Below, piece by piece: positions 26,313 to 35,798 of a DNA stretch of 64,000 nt. Each line of letters opens with the position of its first letter. Within the stretch, counting starts at the first letter, position 1. Position numbers and translations under genes: made by a program. Source of the DNA: JALEFZ01 sp964564415 (GTDB lineage Bacteria; Bacteroidota; Bacteroidia; J057); NCBI GenBank assembly GCA_964564415.1, contig CAZMAV010000003.1:186001-250000 (forward strand), read 5' to 3'. Below the pieces are notes generated by a model that ran no database searches, was not told the DNA's origin, and saw only the letters and a list, made by a program, of their open reading frames with translations.

Positions 26313-26414
26313 TATTCCTAAAAGTCCTATGATTTTCCTAGGAAGTAGGAGAAAATAATTTCGATCCGGGAAGGGTCTTCCTGCTTTTTCCATTATTTTC
26401 TTAGGCTCCCATTA

Positions 26415-26524
26415 ATGATTCGCGGGAATTATTTTTTGCGACACAAAAAATAGCGCTTTTGGGCTTGCGACAATGCTATTTATGATAAGCCTGAGCCCTT
26501 TAGCCATTCACCTGTGATAATCAG
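26415..26524 (+). repeat. Dispersed palindromic repeat, copy B (diverged)
   Basis: Shares with copy A the blocks ATTATTTTTTGCGA-ACA, TAGCGCT-TTGGG, TTTATGATAAGCC, CTTTAGCCATTCA and TGATAATCAG in the same order and spacing, but the stem arms have more mismatches. It lies between two convergent genes. Confidence 0.75.
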
Positions 26525-26530
26525 GATTGC

Positions 26531-27358
26531 CTAGAAAAATATGGTCAAGCCTACCTCAAAGGGCGGGATATCCGGGTTTCGGAAGCCCTCTTTTCCTTCG
26601 GGAAGGAAGATGGGGTCCGTAAACTCGTCAAAGAGATCCGAAAGCCTGTAGTGAAAGGTCAGGGCTGCCCATTTGTAGCCCACCCGCCCGAAGACTCCGT
26701 ATTTAAGGGGAGGAAACTCCCGGCTTCCGCTTTCCTCGTCTTCCAGGGTCTCGAGGTCCCGCAACTTCTCTTTGTGTCGGAGTCCATTTTTATCGGTAAA
26801 TCGCCGCCTGAAATTGGTCGCTATCATGTAGCCCACATAGCCTCCTCCCTCGACAAAGTATCGGGGATCCCCGTCTTCATCCCTGCTGAGGTTAGCAAAG
26901 AGGCTCAGACTGGTTTCGCCGTGTACCAATACATGCCGCTCTTGGTCAATGGTATTCAAATTGGTATCCTTGCGGACCGGAAATGTCTTGAGGTTGGTGG
27001 ATTCGTAGGCGATATGGGTCCAGGACACGCCCGGAGCAAAACGCAGCCCCAACAGGTCACGGTAGAGGAAAAACTTCAATCCCCCTGCTACACTGTAGGT
27101 TCCCGAGGAGGTATTGCTGACCGGGACCGAGTCAGGACTGGACCCTGCAAGCATGAAGGTTCGGGCAAATACCAGGGAAAACCTCCTGGGAGGATCTGCC
27201 ATGACCCTTGGCTTGGGAAGTTTTTTCTTGGTTTCAGCCGGAATGGCAAGGCTATCTACCGATAAATTCGGCAGGACCTCGGATTTACTGCTGTCCACCT
27301 GAGCCAAAGCCCATTGAAAACCAAGAACACATATAAGAGTTGATGTAAATACCTTCAT
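26531..27358 (-). CDS. Outer-membrane beta-barrel protein, unknown function
   Basis: A 275-residue protein with a signal peptide (MKVFTSTLICVLGFQWALAQ). A Ser/Pro/Lys-rich segment (residues 21-55) precedes a run of amphipathic strands (RRFSLVFARTFMLAG, YSVAGGLKFFLYRDLLGLRF, YFVEGGGYVGYMIATNF, GRVGYKWAALTFHYRLS) and a terminal strand ending in Phe-Phe (FEVGLTIFF), the classic C-terminal signature for barrel insertion. The transported or bound molecule cannot be predicted. It is divergent from the NUDIX hydrolase gene. Confidence 0.75.
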   Translation of the reverse strand: MKVFTSTLICVLGFQWALAQVDSSKSEVLPNLSVDSLAIPAETKKKLPKPRVMADPPRRFSLVFARTFMLAGSSPDSVPVSNTSSGTYSVAGGLKFFLYRDLLGLRFAPGVSWTHIAYESTNLKTFPVRKDTNLNTIDQERHVLVHGETSLSLFANLSRDEDGDPRYFVEGGGYVGYMIATNFRRRFTDKNGLRHKEKLRDLETLEDEESGSREFPPLKYGVFGRVGYKWAALTFHYRLSDLFDEFTDPIFLPEGKEGFRNPDIPPFEVGLTIFF

Positions 27359-27444
27359 TGTAATTGAATTCCTCTCAAATTAAACAAATTTCGCTGGCTA
27401 AAGAGAGCTCTCGTCTACATTCTGTTTTTTCAAACGACGTTCGC

Positions 27445-27894
27445 ATGAAGAAATTCAACATAAGGGTTTACGGTCTTTGGGTAAAGGACAAAAAATTGCT
27501 CCTCTCCGATGAGTTTCGAATGGGCATTAAGATGACAAAACTGCCTGGTGGGGGACTGGAATTCAATGAGGGTCCCAAAAAGGGCTTGCAAAGAGAATGG
27601 ATGGAAGAACTGGGGGTCAGGATAGAGGTAGGAGACATTTTTTATGTAAATCCCTTTCATCAGGTTTCTGCCTTCGACCCCGACGACGAAATCATTGCTA
27701 TGTATTTTTGGGTAGAACCCGAGAAAAGGCCCAAGGTGAGCATTACCGAAGAATCACAGGACTTCCTGCCGGGAATAGGGGACCAGCAAAATTTTAGGTG
27801 GAAGGCCATAGATGAGCTTTCGGAGGAAGATTTTACCTTTCCTATTGATAAATCCCTGGTCCACAGGCTGAAGGCCCACATGACAGTCGTCTAG
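27445..27894 (+). CDS. NUDIX hydrolase
   Basis: A 149-residue cytoplasmic pyrophosphohydrolase. The start at 27445 (MKKFNIRVYGLWVKDKKLLL) is preferred over an upstream TTG at 27364, because the Nudix fold begins here. The complete Nudix box is visible: GGGLEFNEGPKKGLQREWME followed by ELGV, with the metal-binding glutamates in REWMEE. The protein likely cleaves a nucleoside diphosphate linked to another group, and the exact substrate cannot be read from the sequence. It is divergent from the barrel gene and convergent with the next one. Confidence 0.92.
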   Translation: MKKFNIRVYGLWVKDKKLLLSDEFRMGIKMTKLPGGGLEFNEGPKKGLQREWMEELGVRIEVGDIFYVNPFHQVSAFDPDDEIIAMYFWVEPEKRPKVSITEESQDFLPGIGDQQNFRWKAIDELSEEDFTFPIDKSLVHRLKAHMTVV

Positions 27895-27915
27895 CCCTAG
27901 TCTGAGTGATCCTAT

Positions 27916-28566
27916 CTAAGCCTTCATGGGAGCCTCTACAATAGGTACTTCATCGCCGAGTCCGGCTATTTCTTGAACGTAGCGCTTTCCGCCTTTGTCT
28001 TTGTAGAATACCTTGAAGTGGTAGGTGTGGTAGTCGAGGTCGCTGCCTTTGAGGAGAAAATTCATGGAGGCCTGGCTACCGTAGGAAGCTCCCAGTCGAG
28101 CCCTGGATTGATAGCTTACATCAATTTCATTGAACTTATCGGGGCAGACTCGCTCAAATTTCATGTCTGATCCTACATTGGTAAGGGTAAGGCGGATCAG
28201 GTTATGTCCTGAACGGGCGATCTTGCCAAAAGCCAGCTTGGGAGGTTCGCCTATCGAAGAAACTTGCCGGGGGGGAGAAGGCTGTGGTCGGGGGGTAGAC
28301 TGGGTTCCTGAGCCCTGAGTTTCTGCGCTAGAAATCGGAAAGGAAAAGCTATGAGCCATGACAGGCTCTGCTTTTGCCTTGGGAATGGAAGGGGAAGAGA
28401 CTTCTTCGGCTTTTGGGGCCAGGGCTTCGGAATCCCTATAATCCTCCTTCTGATTCCTGGGTTGGGTCAATAGTTTGATGAAAACGTAGGCCGCCACTAA
28501 AAACATAAAAATCCCTATAATAGCAGCTAATTGATCTAGTAATGGTTCGGTTACCTCCCAGCTCAT
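27916..28566 (-). CDS. Single-pass membrane protein with C-terminal beta domain
   Basis: A 216-residue protein: an N-terminal transmembrane helix (about residues 12-31, LAAIIGIFMFLVAAYVFIKL), a long Ser/Pro/Glu-rich linker (35-105) and a C-terminal domain of about 105 residues with phrases NLIRLTLTNVGSDMKFERVC and HTYHFKVFYKDKGGKRYVQE. The final domain looks like a small beta-sandwich, possibly Ig-like. No enzyme motif is present. I do not recognise the family. It is convergent with the NUDIX gene, whose stop lies 22 bp away. Confidence 0.65.
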   Translation of the reverse strand: MSWEVTEPLLDQLAAIIGIFMFLVAAYVFIKLLTQPRNQKEDYRDSEALAPKAEEVSSPSIPKAKAEPVMAHSFSFPISSAETQGSGTQSTPRPQPSPPRQVSSIGEPPKLAFGKIARSGHNLIRLTLTNVGSDMKFERVCPDKFNEIDVSYQSRARLGASYGSQASMNFLLKGSDLDYHTYHFKVFYKDKGGKRYVQEIAGLGDEVPIVEAPMKA

Positions 28567-28618
28567 GACGATTGGATTCTTTGTTTATTCAATGGATTGT
28601 TTGGTCACCCAAGCAGAA

Positions 28619-28643
28619 CAAAAAAAGGGCCAAAAAGGCCCTT
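28619..28643 (-). terminator. Terminator of the M1-peptidase operon
   Basis: Minus-strand stem AAAGGGCC/GGCCCTTT with a 5-nt loop followed by a T-run, about 200 bp beyond the M1 stop codon. Confidence 0.8.
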
Positions 28644-28760
28644 TCCTTACATGAATGGTTTTTTATTTTTGATAAAATTCAATCGCAAAAGGTAAATTTT
28701 TCTCTAAAATATTGGCCTTAAATGCATTATTGATAATTATAATCAAGAAAAACTTACCGA

Positions 28761-28788
28761 TTGGAAGGAAAGAAATATTTTATATTTG
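28761..28788 (+). promoter_or_regulatory. Orphan consensus promoter on the plus strand
   Basis: TTG, 17 bases, then TATATTTG, a full match to the Bacteroidota consensus. No plus-strand gene follows. A transcript starting near 28795 would run antisense into the 3' end of the M1 peptidase gene. Confidence 0.5.
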
Positions 28789-28848
28789 ACGAAAAAATAT
28801 TTCAGTGTTCGCAAATAATTAAATCTCTGATTTATTCTGAAAAAGTGC

Positions 28849-30816
28849 TCACCTGATCTTGACCATTTTCTGTCGAGTCTTCTCTACACCCTGGCCCATT
28901 TCCAGGATATAGATTCCTGCAGGCTCTCCTTCGAGGGAAATAATCCATTCCTTTTTTTCATTTCTCTCTTTATCGTGGAATACCTGCCTCCCCCTGGAAT
29001 CGAATACCGCAATTTCATCTACTCCCTTTTGGCTTTGAACCCGAAAATCATCGGAAAATGGATTTGGGAATACCCGGATCTCTTCCGCTTGCTGGGTTAT
29101 TTCATTTACTGCGGGAAGCTGGGTGACATTTCGCTGATTGGTCAAAATCCAGAAGTCGGGATCGAGAAAAACAGAATCAACCTTAAAACCTGGGTCGAGT
29201 ACAAACATCTGACCGCTGAAGTCATGGCTCAGCCGAAAGAGGCTACCCTTTCCTTGTTTGTCTTTGAGCAGGAGAGGAAGGTCCATTTCAAAAAAGTCTA
29301 CTGAGGCGGGGTCTGTGCTTTCCTGAAAAATCTCGAGGTGAGTACGGTTATTTTCATTCCACCAATTTACCTGATAGCGGGGATAGCCGGAGCCATAGAT
29401 ATAATCATCAAAGTATTCTTCAAAGCTAAGGCCCGTACTACGTTCCAATTCTTCCTGAAAGCTAGCCGTGGTCGCATAATCGTAGGCCAGACCCGGACGA
29501 TTGAGGTAGTCTCTCATGGCTTTGAAAAAGGTGGAATCTCCCAGTTTCCAGCGCATCATATGCAGGACCATGGCTCCCTTGTAATAGGACAGTTCACCAT
29601 TAAAAATCCTACTGACCGAGCTGGTATCGTCCACGTAGACAGACCCTTTTTCTTTGCGGGTTGCAATCTCCATGGCCCCCTTTCTCCAACTGAGCCAGGT
29701 ACTTTCGGGAAATAATTGTTGGTAGGTGTAGCCGGTCAGGAAGGTAGCAAAGCCTTCGTTGAGCCAGATGTCTCGCCAGGAACCGCAGGTCACCTTATTG
29801 CCAAACCACTGATGGGCTACTTCATGGGCGATCAGTCCATGGTAGTAAACTCCCATAAAGCTCATGGTCTGGTGCTCCATGCCTCCCCCCCAGGCAAATT
29901 CGGCATGGCCATATTTTTCTTTCATGAAGGGATATTCACCCAGTACATCGTAAAAGGTCTCCATGATACCAATGGTGCGAGGCGTCTCTTCCATGGCTTC
30001 AGTCAGAGATTTTTTGTAGGCATAGTTCAATATTTCAAGGGAATCACCCCCCAGGACCACCCAGTCGGAGTAGACTTCATACTCTGAAACACCTACGGCA
30101 ATCAGGTAGGTAGTGATGGGGTACTTGTGTTTCCAATGGTAAAGCTTAGCGGTACCGGAGACATTTTTCTCGGAGACGAGCAGGCCATTCGAAGCGACAC
30201 GGTAATCTTTGAGGGTGGTTACCAGGATGTCAACAGAATCGATTTTGTCGGAAAGGTCCTGTTTGCAGGGCCACCAATCTCTGGCCCCATAGGGTTCGGA
30301 TAAGGTCCAAAGGGCCGGAGTCCCATCGCTGAGGGTGGCTGTCTCGAATGAGCCAAAGCCACTGGAAGGAGGAGGGCCATGGTAAAAGACTGTAGTAGAG
30401 TCCATTTGCCCATCTGAAAGAGAAGCGGGAAGAAAAATACGCAAGAGGTCATTTCCAGCACGAATAAAATCCAGGTGCTGGCTTCCCTGCTTAACTGAAT
30501 CGACAGTCAGGTCATTGTGAAGATCGTAATAGACCTCTGAAAGTTCCTCTTTGGCTTCGAAGTAGGTAGTTACAACTCCCAAAATGGAACGGACATTGGG
30601 ATCGAGGGTCCATTCGAGTCGGTGGTATTTGAGGTCATAGTTCCGGGTGGAGTCAGAACTGAGCCGACTGAGGTTGATCCTGTGCTGATGATGTTCCTGC
30701 TCGGCCTCCACGACGTAGCAGAGTTCTTTTTTCCAGTCAATGTCAAAGGATTCCTGGCCCTTGACCCAAAAGCCCAGGCCCGATATCAAAGTGAGTAAGG
30801 TTGCCAATTTTTTCAT
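28849..30816 (-). CDS. M1-family zinc aminopeptidase with T9SS sorting domain
   Basis: A 655-residue secreted enzyme. A signal peptide (residues 1-20) precedes an M1 N-terminal beta domain. The substrate-recognition loop is GGGMEHQT (a GxMEN variant), and the zinc site is H331-E332-VA-H335 with E354 after 18 residues (WLNEGFA). The last ~75 residues form a type A T9SS C-terminal sorting domain (EIRVFPNPFSDDF through GIYILEMG), so the protein should be exported through the type IX system to the cell surface. It cleaves N-terminal residues from peptides. It is 17 bp downstream of the DNA methyltransferase gene in one operon. Confidence 0.93.
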   Translation of the reverse strand: MKKLATLLTLISGLGFWVKGQESFDIDWKKELCYVVEAEQEHHQHRINLSRLSSDSTRNYDLKYHRLEWTLDPNVRSILGVVTTYFEAKEELSEVYYDLHNDLTVDSVKQGSQHLDFIRAGNDLLRIFLPASLSDGQMDSTTVFYHGPPPSSGFGSFETATLSDGTPALWTLSEPYGARDWWPCKQDLSDKIDSVDILVTTLKDYRVASNGLLVSEKNVSGTAKLYHWKHKYPITTYLIAVGVSEYEVYSDWVVLGGDSLEILNYAYKKSLTEAMEETPRTIGIMETFYDVLGEYPFMKEKYGHAEFAWGGGMEHQTMSFMGVYYHGLIAHEVAHQWFGNKVTCGSWRDIWLNEGFATFLTGYTYQQLFPESTWLSWRKGAMEIATRKEKGSVYVDDTSSVSRIFNGELSYYKGAMVLHMMRWKLGDSTFFKAMRDYLNRPGLAYDYATTASFQEELERSTGLSFEEYFDDYIYGSGYPRYQVNWWNENNRTHLEIFQESTDPASVDFFEMDLPLLLKDKQGKGSLFRLSHDFSGQMFVLDPGFKVDSVFLDPDFWILTNQRNVTQLPAVNEITQQAEEIRVFPNPFSDDFRVQSQKGVDEIAVFDSRGRQVFHDKERNEKKEWIISLEGEPAGIYILEMGQGVEKTRQKMVKIR

Positions 30817-30833
30817 ATGCCAGCTTTGCCAGG

Positions 30834-31937
30834 TTACATATTTTCTTTATTGGCAGCCTTTACCTTTTGAAAAGCTGCTTCCATTTGATGTTTTTGAACG
30901 AAATCTTCAATGCAGCGCAGGGCTAGGGGGGAGCTGTCCATGCCTATCCATTTTCTTCCCAACGATTCTGCCATCCATAAGGTTCCTCCGCTTCCGGCAA
31001 ATGCATCCATGACCCAACTATGGGGGTGGGAAGAGTTGAGGATGATGCGCCTGAGCAGGTCATGGTTTTTTTGGGTAGGGTAATCCACGTGGCTCAGTCC
31101 CTTGTCCTTGAAGGTCCAAACGTCCTGGACCTTTTTTCCCTGATGCCCCCGGGCATAGACGATCTTGCGGGGGTTGCCACTGGCTGACCACTCGATCAGG
31201 CCAGCCTCCTCCAATCGGTCCAGTTCCTCCCTGCTGTAGCGCCAGTGTCGCCCGGGAGGAGGATTCATGCCCTTCCAACTCAGGCCTGTATCTCCCTGTC
31301 GGGTTTCTCCAGGCGCATGAAGGGGATGGGTGGTATAAGGGCCCTTATTGGGGTCGGTTTTGGGAAACAACTGCTGGATTTCCTCCTCTTCCAAGGGCTC
31401 GCGGATCTCATTCCAAATTTGTCTATCCCTGTTTTTTGCATAATAAAGGATCATATCGGAATAATTGCCATAAGCTTTTCGGGAAAAATTCTTGGGATTG
31501 CACTTGATCCGCGTGATGTCGTTGATGAAGTTTTCCTCACCAAAGAGTTCATCCATCAGTAGCTTGACATAGTGGCCGATCTTCTTGTCGATGTGCAAGT
31601 AGATGCTTCCCCTTTCAGAGAGGCACTCCCTTAGCAGGACCAGTCTTTCCCATAAAAAGACCAGAAAAGCACTCCCGCTCAGTTCGTCGGAGTAAGCCTG
31701 ATCTGCCTCTATGCTGCTAAAGGCCCTCCCCGTACCAAAGGGAGGATCGATGTAGATCAGATCTATGCCCTGAGATAGAGATGGAAGCATGCCTAGCAGG
31801 ATATCCTTGTTATCCCCTTCAAAAAAAGCCCTTCCTTTCGCCTGCCATTCTGTTCCCATTTGCCGGGAGCCTATCTGGGATAAGATAAGTTCAGGAGCTT
31901 GCTTTCCTTCAAAATGTATCTTCGCCGGTACTGCCAT
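30834..31937 (-). CDS. Site-specific DNA-methyltransferase (N6-adenine/N4-cytosine, beta-type order)
   Basis: A 367-residue amino-methyltransferase. The catalytic motif IV DPPFGTG lies near residue 64, before the SAM-binding motif I (VMDAFAGSGGTLWMAESL, near 325), the motif order of beta-class enzymes. Other typical segments are GSIYLHIDKKIGHYVKLLMD and YPTQKNHDLLRRII. It would methylate adenine or N4-cytosine in a specific DNA sequence. No restriction endonuclease, helicase or specificity subunit is near, so it is an orphan methylase. It sits between a TPR metallopeptidase and the M1 peptidase with gaps of 12 and 17 bp. Confidence 0.93.
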   Translation of the reverse strand: MAVPAKIHFEGKQAPELILSQIGSRQMGTEWQAKGRAFFEGDNKDILLGMLPSLSQGIDLIYIDPPFGTGRAFSSIEADQAYSDELSGSAFLVFLWERLVLLRECLSERGSIYLHIDKKIGHYVKLLMDELFGEENFINDITRIKCNPKNFSRKAYGNYSDMILYYAKNRDRQIWNEIREPLEEEEIQQLFPKTDPNKGPYTTHPLHAPGETRQGDTGLSWKGMNPPPGRHWRYSREELDRLEEAGLIEWSASGNPRKIVYARGHQGKKVQDVWTFKDKGLSHVDYPTQKNHDLLRRIILNSSHPHSWVMDAFAGSGGTLWMAESLGRKWIGMDSSPLALRCIEDFVQKHQMEAAFQKVKAANKENM

Positions 31938-31949
31938 GAAGGGAATGGA

Positions 31950-34919
31950 TTAACGGTGGTTTTCTTTGTTTTCGGTTTCCTCCGTGTACTTATCAATGAT
32001 CCTAAGGTAAAAGGGACCTAGAGGGAGGGGTAAGTAAAGGCCCTCTCTCACCAGAACCTTGGCCTTCTCTCTTTCTTCCAAAGCCTCCAGGAGCCTGAGG
32101 TAATCCAGCCTCACTTCCATGTGATAGGGAAGGGCCTCCAGGCTTTGTTGGAAGCGATCGATGGCCACTTCGATTTGATCTACTTCCAAGGCAATCTTGG
32201 CCTGCAGGTAGTGATATTCACTCAGTTGTTCTGGCTCCCTGGGGATTTCGAGCTTAGAGAGCTTTTGGCTGAGGACAGACAAACCGCCTAGCTCCATGTC
32301 CAGGCGTAACTGTCGCCATTTCCCCCTTTCCATTTTCCCCGGCATGGGAAGAAGGTCCCTGTAACTTTTTTGAAGCTTGGCCGTGTCGCCCAGCCCTAGG
32401 TAGGCCAGTGCCAGTTGCTGCTGAAATTCTGTGCTGGGATTACCTGCAGAGGACAGCAATTGTTGACTGGGGCCTATGAGCTCCAGGACCCTTCCATAAA
32501 GACCTAGTTGGAGGAGCACATCGGCATATACAATTCTGAAGTAGTAATTTTGGGGCCGTTCTTCGATGAGGCGGTCAAAAAGTCGGGAGGATTTTCGGTA
32601 ATATCCCATCCGACCCAGTATTTCTGCCAGGTAAAGGCGGTTGAGATTCTTAGCATCTCTCAGGTAGGTAGATCCTTCCGGACCATCGAGTATGTAAGTC
32701 TCAGCCAGTTGTATGCCTTCTTCCCACAAGCCAAAGCTGCGGTAGAAGTCTCTCAGTCTTTGGTTGAGGTCGGCCTGGAGCATGTAGTCATCCGCGAATT
32801 GGAGTGCCGCCTCGTAGGCTCTCCCGATTTCTCTGATAGCTTTTTCTCGACTGATTTTACCTCTTTCAAACTGGGCTTCCCATATTCTGGCCTCCATCTG
32901 CTTGAGGTCGGGGCGGCCCGGAAAACGACCAGAAATCTGAGCCAGCAAAAGATTAGCTGCCCGGAAGCCCTCATTGTCAAGGGTATAATCTATTTTTTGG
33001 ACCCATGCAGGTAGGTAATCAGGTGCCCAACTGAGGGCGGAATCCAGGAAAACCTCCGTCATGGAGTCCTGACCTTTTTTTCTTTCCATTCTGGCAAGGT
33101 AAAGGTAGGCTTCTGCCCAGTTTTTGGCGAGGGCAGAACTATCTCCCCGGAGGTAGGCTTCCTGTTTTTGGGTGAGGCTGTCGATCCAGGCATAAAGGAT
33201 AGGGTCCTTTTTGAGGAGGTCCATCCTGGTGTTGGCGGCCTTGTGATTGAGGGGATGTACCTTTTGCTCCGAAAAATAGGCGGGAATGGCCTGGGCCAGG
33301 TATTCGGATTCATTGTTGGCGGCATAGTAGTCCAAAACGAGGCTGTCCCGGATGGCAGCGAAATAGCGACGCCTGACCTCCCTTTTTTCCTCATCGGTAA
33401 ATAGCAGTTCGTGAAAAAGATGTACATACTCATGAAGCGTTACGTTGCGCTCCAGGTGGGCAGCTCTTTCCACATATTCAATCCCCGTAGCCCCGCTGCC
33501 TACCCCTCGGATGTCCATCCACTGCCGATTGTCAAAGGTGGTGCTGCCCCGGAATCCCGGACTTTCCATGGCAAGGGAGAGGTCCTCGTGAAGGGGAGGG
33601 ATGGCAAAGGTCCTCCTGAGGCGGGAAAGCATAGGAAGGTAGGCAGTCGTGCTGTGCAACTGCGACCAGACCATCTTACTAACCCGCTCCCCCGGATAGT
33701 TAGCCAGATCGGGAAATACCCTTATAAAATGCCCGGATTTAGGTAATTCTGTTCCAGCAATGGCTTTTTCGAGGCTGTCGTAGGCTGCCAAGGCTAAAAA
33801 TTGTCTTTTCTTGATCACGGCGGCCAGCCCGTTGTGGGCTGGTCCATAATGGGCTTTTCTCTTGAGAATATCCAGGAAGCAGCGTTCTGCTGAGTCCAGG
33901 TAAGTACTTGGACCTCCCTGGCTGAGGGAATAGTAGAAGGAAGCCCGATAAAGGTCAGGAATGACCGAAGAGGGATAGATAAGCTGAATATTTTTGGCCA
34001 ACTGCAGGCCCTTCTGAGGATGGCCCCCAGCGATTTGTGCTTCGGCAGCCTCTAGCTTTTTTCTGATTTCGAATTCATCCGGGTCCTTATAATTTTCAAA
34101 AGTAAGGTGGGTATGTCCATTACCCCAATGCCAATGAGTTTTATAATTCAGGGGATCAACCCTCAGCGCAATTTCCCACTGGGCAGCCATTTGAGGGAGC
34201 TGAGAGGCCTTTCTCCTGCGCCAGACGGCATAGCCATAGGCAAACCTGGCTTCCGCATGAAGAGGATAAACCCGGAGGGCCCTTTGCAGCAGCTTTTCGG
34301 CCTCTTTTTCCCGGCGAAGCCAAAAATTTGCCTCCGCTGCGAGGACCAGGGCATCTGCGCGGGCAGAAGGAGAGGCTTGGCTATCCTCGAGGAGTTGCTC
34401 GGCGAGAGCCAGAGCCTTGAGGTAATTTTTTTCGAAACTCTCGATTTTGCCGAGGCCTATCAGGGCAAGACGGGAAGTGGAATCCTCCGTCAACAGTTCC
34501 AGGTAAATGGCCTTGGCATCGCCTAGCTTCCAGGCCCTCATGGCAATCCGAGCCTTCCATAGCTCAATTTTAATCCCGTCTACGTCAGAGGTAGAATCCT
34601 CCAGGTAGGATTGAAAGAGTTTTTCGGCATCTCGGTATCGGTGGGTCTTCCACAGCCTCCTGAGGGTGACCCACCTAAGGTAGGCGGGAGGGGGATGAAG
34701 GAGATTTTCCCATTTCTGGATCAGGTCCCACTGCCCCAGGTCAGCTGCCTCCTGAATGTGAGCCTTCAAGGGAGCTTTCAGGCTATCCAATGCCCTATGT
34801 CGCCCTTCAATATAGGTTAAAACCTGCTCTGTGCTGTCAGGATGAAGGCCCGAAAGTGGCTGTCCATAGGAATTGAGCCCCCAAAAAGTAATTATGATAA
34901 GTAAAAAGTAAGTCTTCAT
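31950..34919 (-). CDS. Secreted TPR protein with HExxH metallopeptidase-like core
   Basis: A 989-residue exported protein (signal MKTYFLLIIITFWGLNSYGQ). Tetratricopeptide-like helical repeats cover about residues 80-390 and again 600-970 (for example ALIGLGKIESFEKNYLKALA, PHYMEVRLDYLRLLEALEER-like units). In the middle, residues 440-560 carry HEYVHLFHE (496-504) and, about 38 residues later, NNESEYLAQAIPAYFS, an arrangement like gluzincin metallopeptidases with HExxH plus a downstream glutamate. Catalysis is plausible but unproven. It is in one operon with PhzF upstream (12 bp) and the DNA methyltransferase downstream (12 bp). Confidence 0.82.
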   Translation of the reverse strand: MKTYFLLIIITFWGLNSYGQPLSGLHPDSTEQVLTYIEGRHRALDSLKAPLKAHIQEAADLGQWDLIQKWENLLHPPPAYLRWVTLRRLWKTHRYRDAEKLFQSYLEDSTSDVDGIKIELWKARIAMRAWKLGDAKAIYLELLTEDSTSRLALIGLGKIESFEKNYLKALALAEQLLEDSQASPSARADALVLAAEANFWLRREKEAEKLLQRALRVYPLHAEARFAYGYAVWRRRKASQLPQMAAQWEIALRVDPLNYKTHWHWGNGHTHLTFENYKDPDEFEIRKKLEAAEAQIAGGHPQKGLQLAKNIQLIYPSSVIPDLYRASFYYSLSQGGPSTYLDSAERCFLDILKRKAHYGPAHNGLAAVIKKRQFLALAAYDSLEKAIAGTELPKSGHFIRVFPDLANYPGERVSKMVWSQLHSTTAYLPMLSRLRRTFAIPPLHEDLSLAMESPGFRGSTTFDNRQWMDIRGVGSGATGIEYVERAAHLERNVTLHEYVHLFHELLFTDEEKREVRRRYFAAIRDSLVLDYYAANNESEYLAQAIPAYFSEQKVHPLNHKAANTRMDLLKKDPILYAWIDSLTQKQEAYLRGDSSALAKNWAEAYLYLARMERKKGQDSMTEVFLDSALSWAPDYLPAWVQKIDYTLDNEGFRAANLLLAQISGRFPGRPDLKQMEARIWEAQFERGKISREKAIREIGRAYEAALQFADDYMLQADLNQRLRDFYRSFGLWEEGIQLAETYILDGPEGSTYLRDAKNLNRLYLAEILGRMGYYRKSSRLFDRLIEERPQNYYFRIVYADVLLQLGLYGRVLELIGPSQQLLSSAGNPSTEFQQQLALAYLGLGDTAKLQKSYRDLLPMPGKMERGKWRQLRLDMELGGLSVLSQKLSKLEIPREPEQLSEYHYLQAKIALEVDQIEVAIDRFQQSLEALPYHMEVRLDYLRLLEALEEREKAKVLVREGLYLPLPLGPFYLRIIDKYTEETENKENHR

Positions 34920-34931
34920 CTAAGGCTAAGT

Positions 34932-35723
34932 TCAGGTGTTGATGCTTATCATCCCCTCCAGGTAGGTGCGGGCCTCTCCCTTGATGCTCACTCGCTCACC
35001 TTCCCATCGGGTCCACAGTTCCCCTCCACGAGGAGATACCTGAAGGGCAAACATTTCGGTTTTGCCAAGTTCCTTTCCCCAATAGGGAATGAGGGTGCTA
35101 TGGGCAGAACCTGTAACCGGGTCTTCGGGTACGCCGACCTGGGGGGCAAAAAAACGGGATACAAAATCCACCCCTTTTTCCTCCCCCCTGGCAGTTGCAA
35201 TTACACCTACACAATCAAGCTTTGCGATAAGGTCAAGCCTGGGATTCAAGGCCCTCAGGGTCTGTTCATCTTCCAGCCTGACGAGAATATCACGTGATTT
35301 TCCGACATACAGAACCTCAACTCCCAGGGCTTTTTCAAGTGCTTTCTCCATAGAAAGTGGGCTGGGGGGGCGGGCAGGAAAGTCCATGCAGAGTTTGTCG
35401 CCCTCCCTGCTGACCCTGAGCGGGCCACTTCGGGTGTCGAAGTGGAGGCTTTCTTTTTTCCCATGTAGGTGCTGGTAAATGACGTGGGCGGTAGCCAGGG
35501 TAGCATGTCCGCAAAGGTCGATTTCTACCTGTGGAGTAAACCAGCGCAAGTGATAGCCGTGGTCATTGGGCAGGAAAAATGCGGTTTCCGCCAGGTTATT
35601 TTCCCGGGCAATGGCCTGCATGGTCGCGTCAGGCAGCCAATCCTCCAGGGGACAGACTGCAGCAGGATTTCCACCAAATATCTGAGAGGTGAAAGCATCT
35701 ACCTGGTAAAGCGGAATTTTCAT
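34932..35723 (-). CDS. PhzF-family isomerase/epimerase
   Basis: A 263-residue protein. The start at 35723 (MKIPLYQVDAFTSQIFGGNP) fits the family better than the upstream Met at 35747. PhzF-fold signatures are VDAFTSQIFGGNPAAVCPL, the catalytic glutamate in NNLAETAFFL, WFTPQVEIDLCGHATLATAH and GVPEDPVTGSAH. Family members are diaminopimelate-epimerase-like isomerases, some acting on chorismate-derived compounds. No phenazine genes are near, so a general isomerase role is more likely. It is the first gene of the tight peptidase/methyltransferase operon. Confidence 0.92.
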   Translation of the reverse strand: MKIPLYQVDAFTSQIFGGNPAAVCPLEDWLPDATMQAIARENNLAETAFFLPNDHGYHLRWFTPQVEIDLCGHATLATAHVIYQHLHGKKESLHFDTRSGPLRVSREGDKLCMDFPARPPSPLSMEKALEKALGVEVLYVGKSRDILVRLEDEQTLRALNPRLDLIAKLDCVGVIATARGEEKGVDFVSRFFAPQVGVPEDPVTGSAHSTLIPYWGKELGKTEMFALQVSPRGGELWTRWEGERVSIKGEARTYLEGMISINT

Positions 35724-35798
35724 GGGTAAGGGATATATTATCATCACAATATGATAAATTTTCCGATGAAAATCTTCCCAGCAGCTACCCGGATAAGA

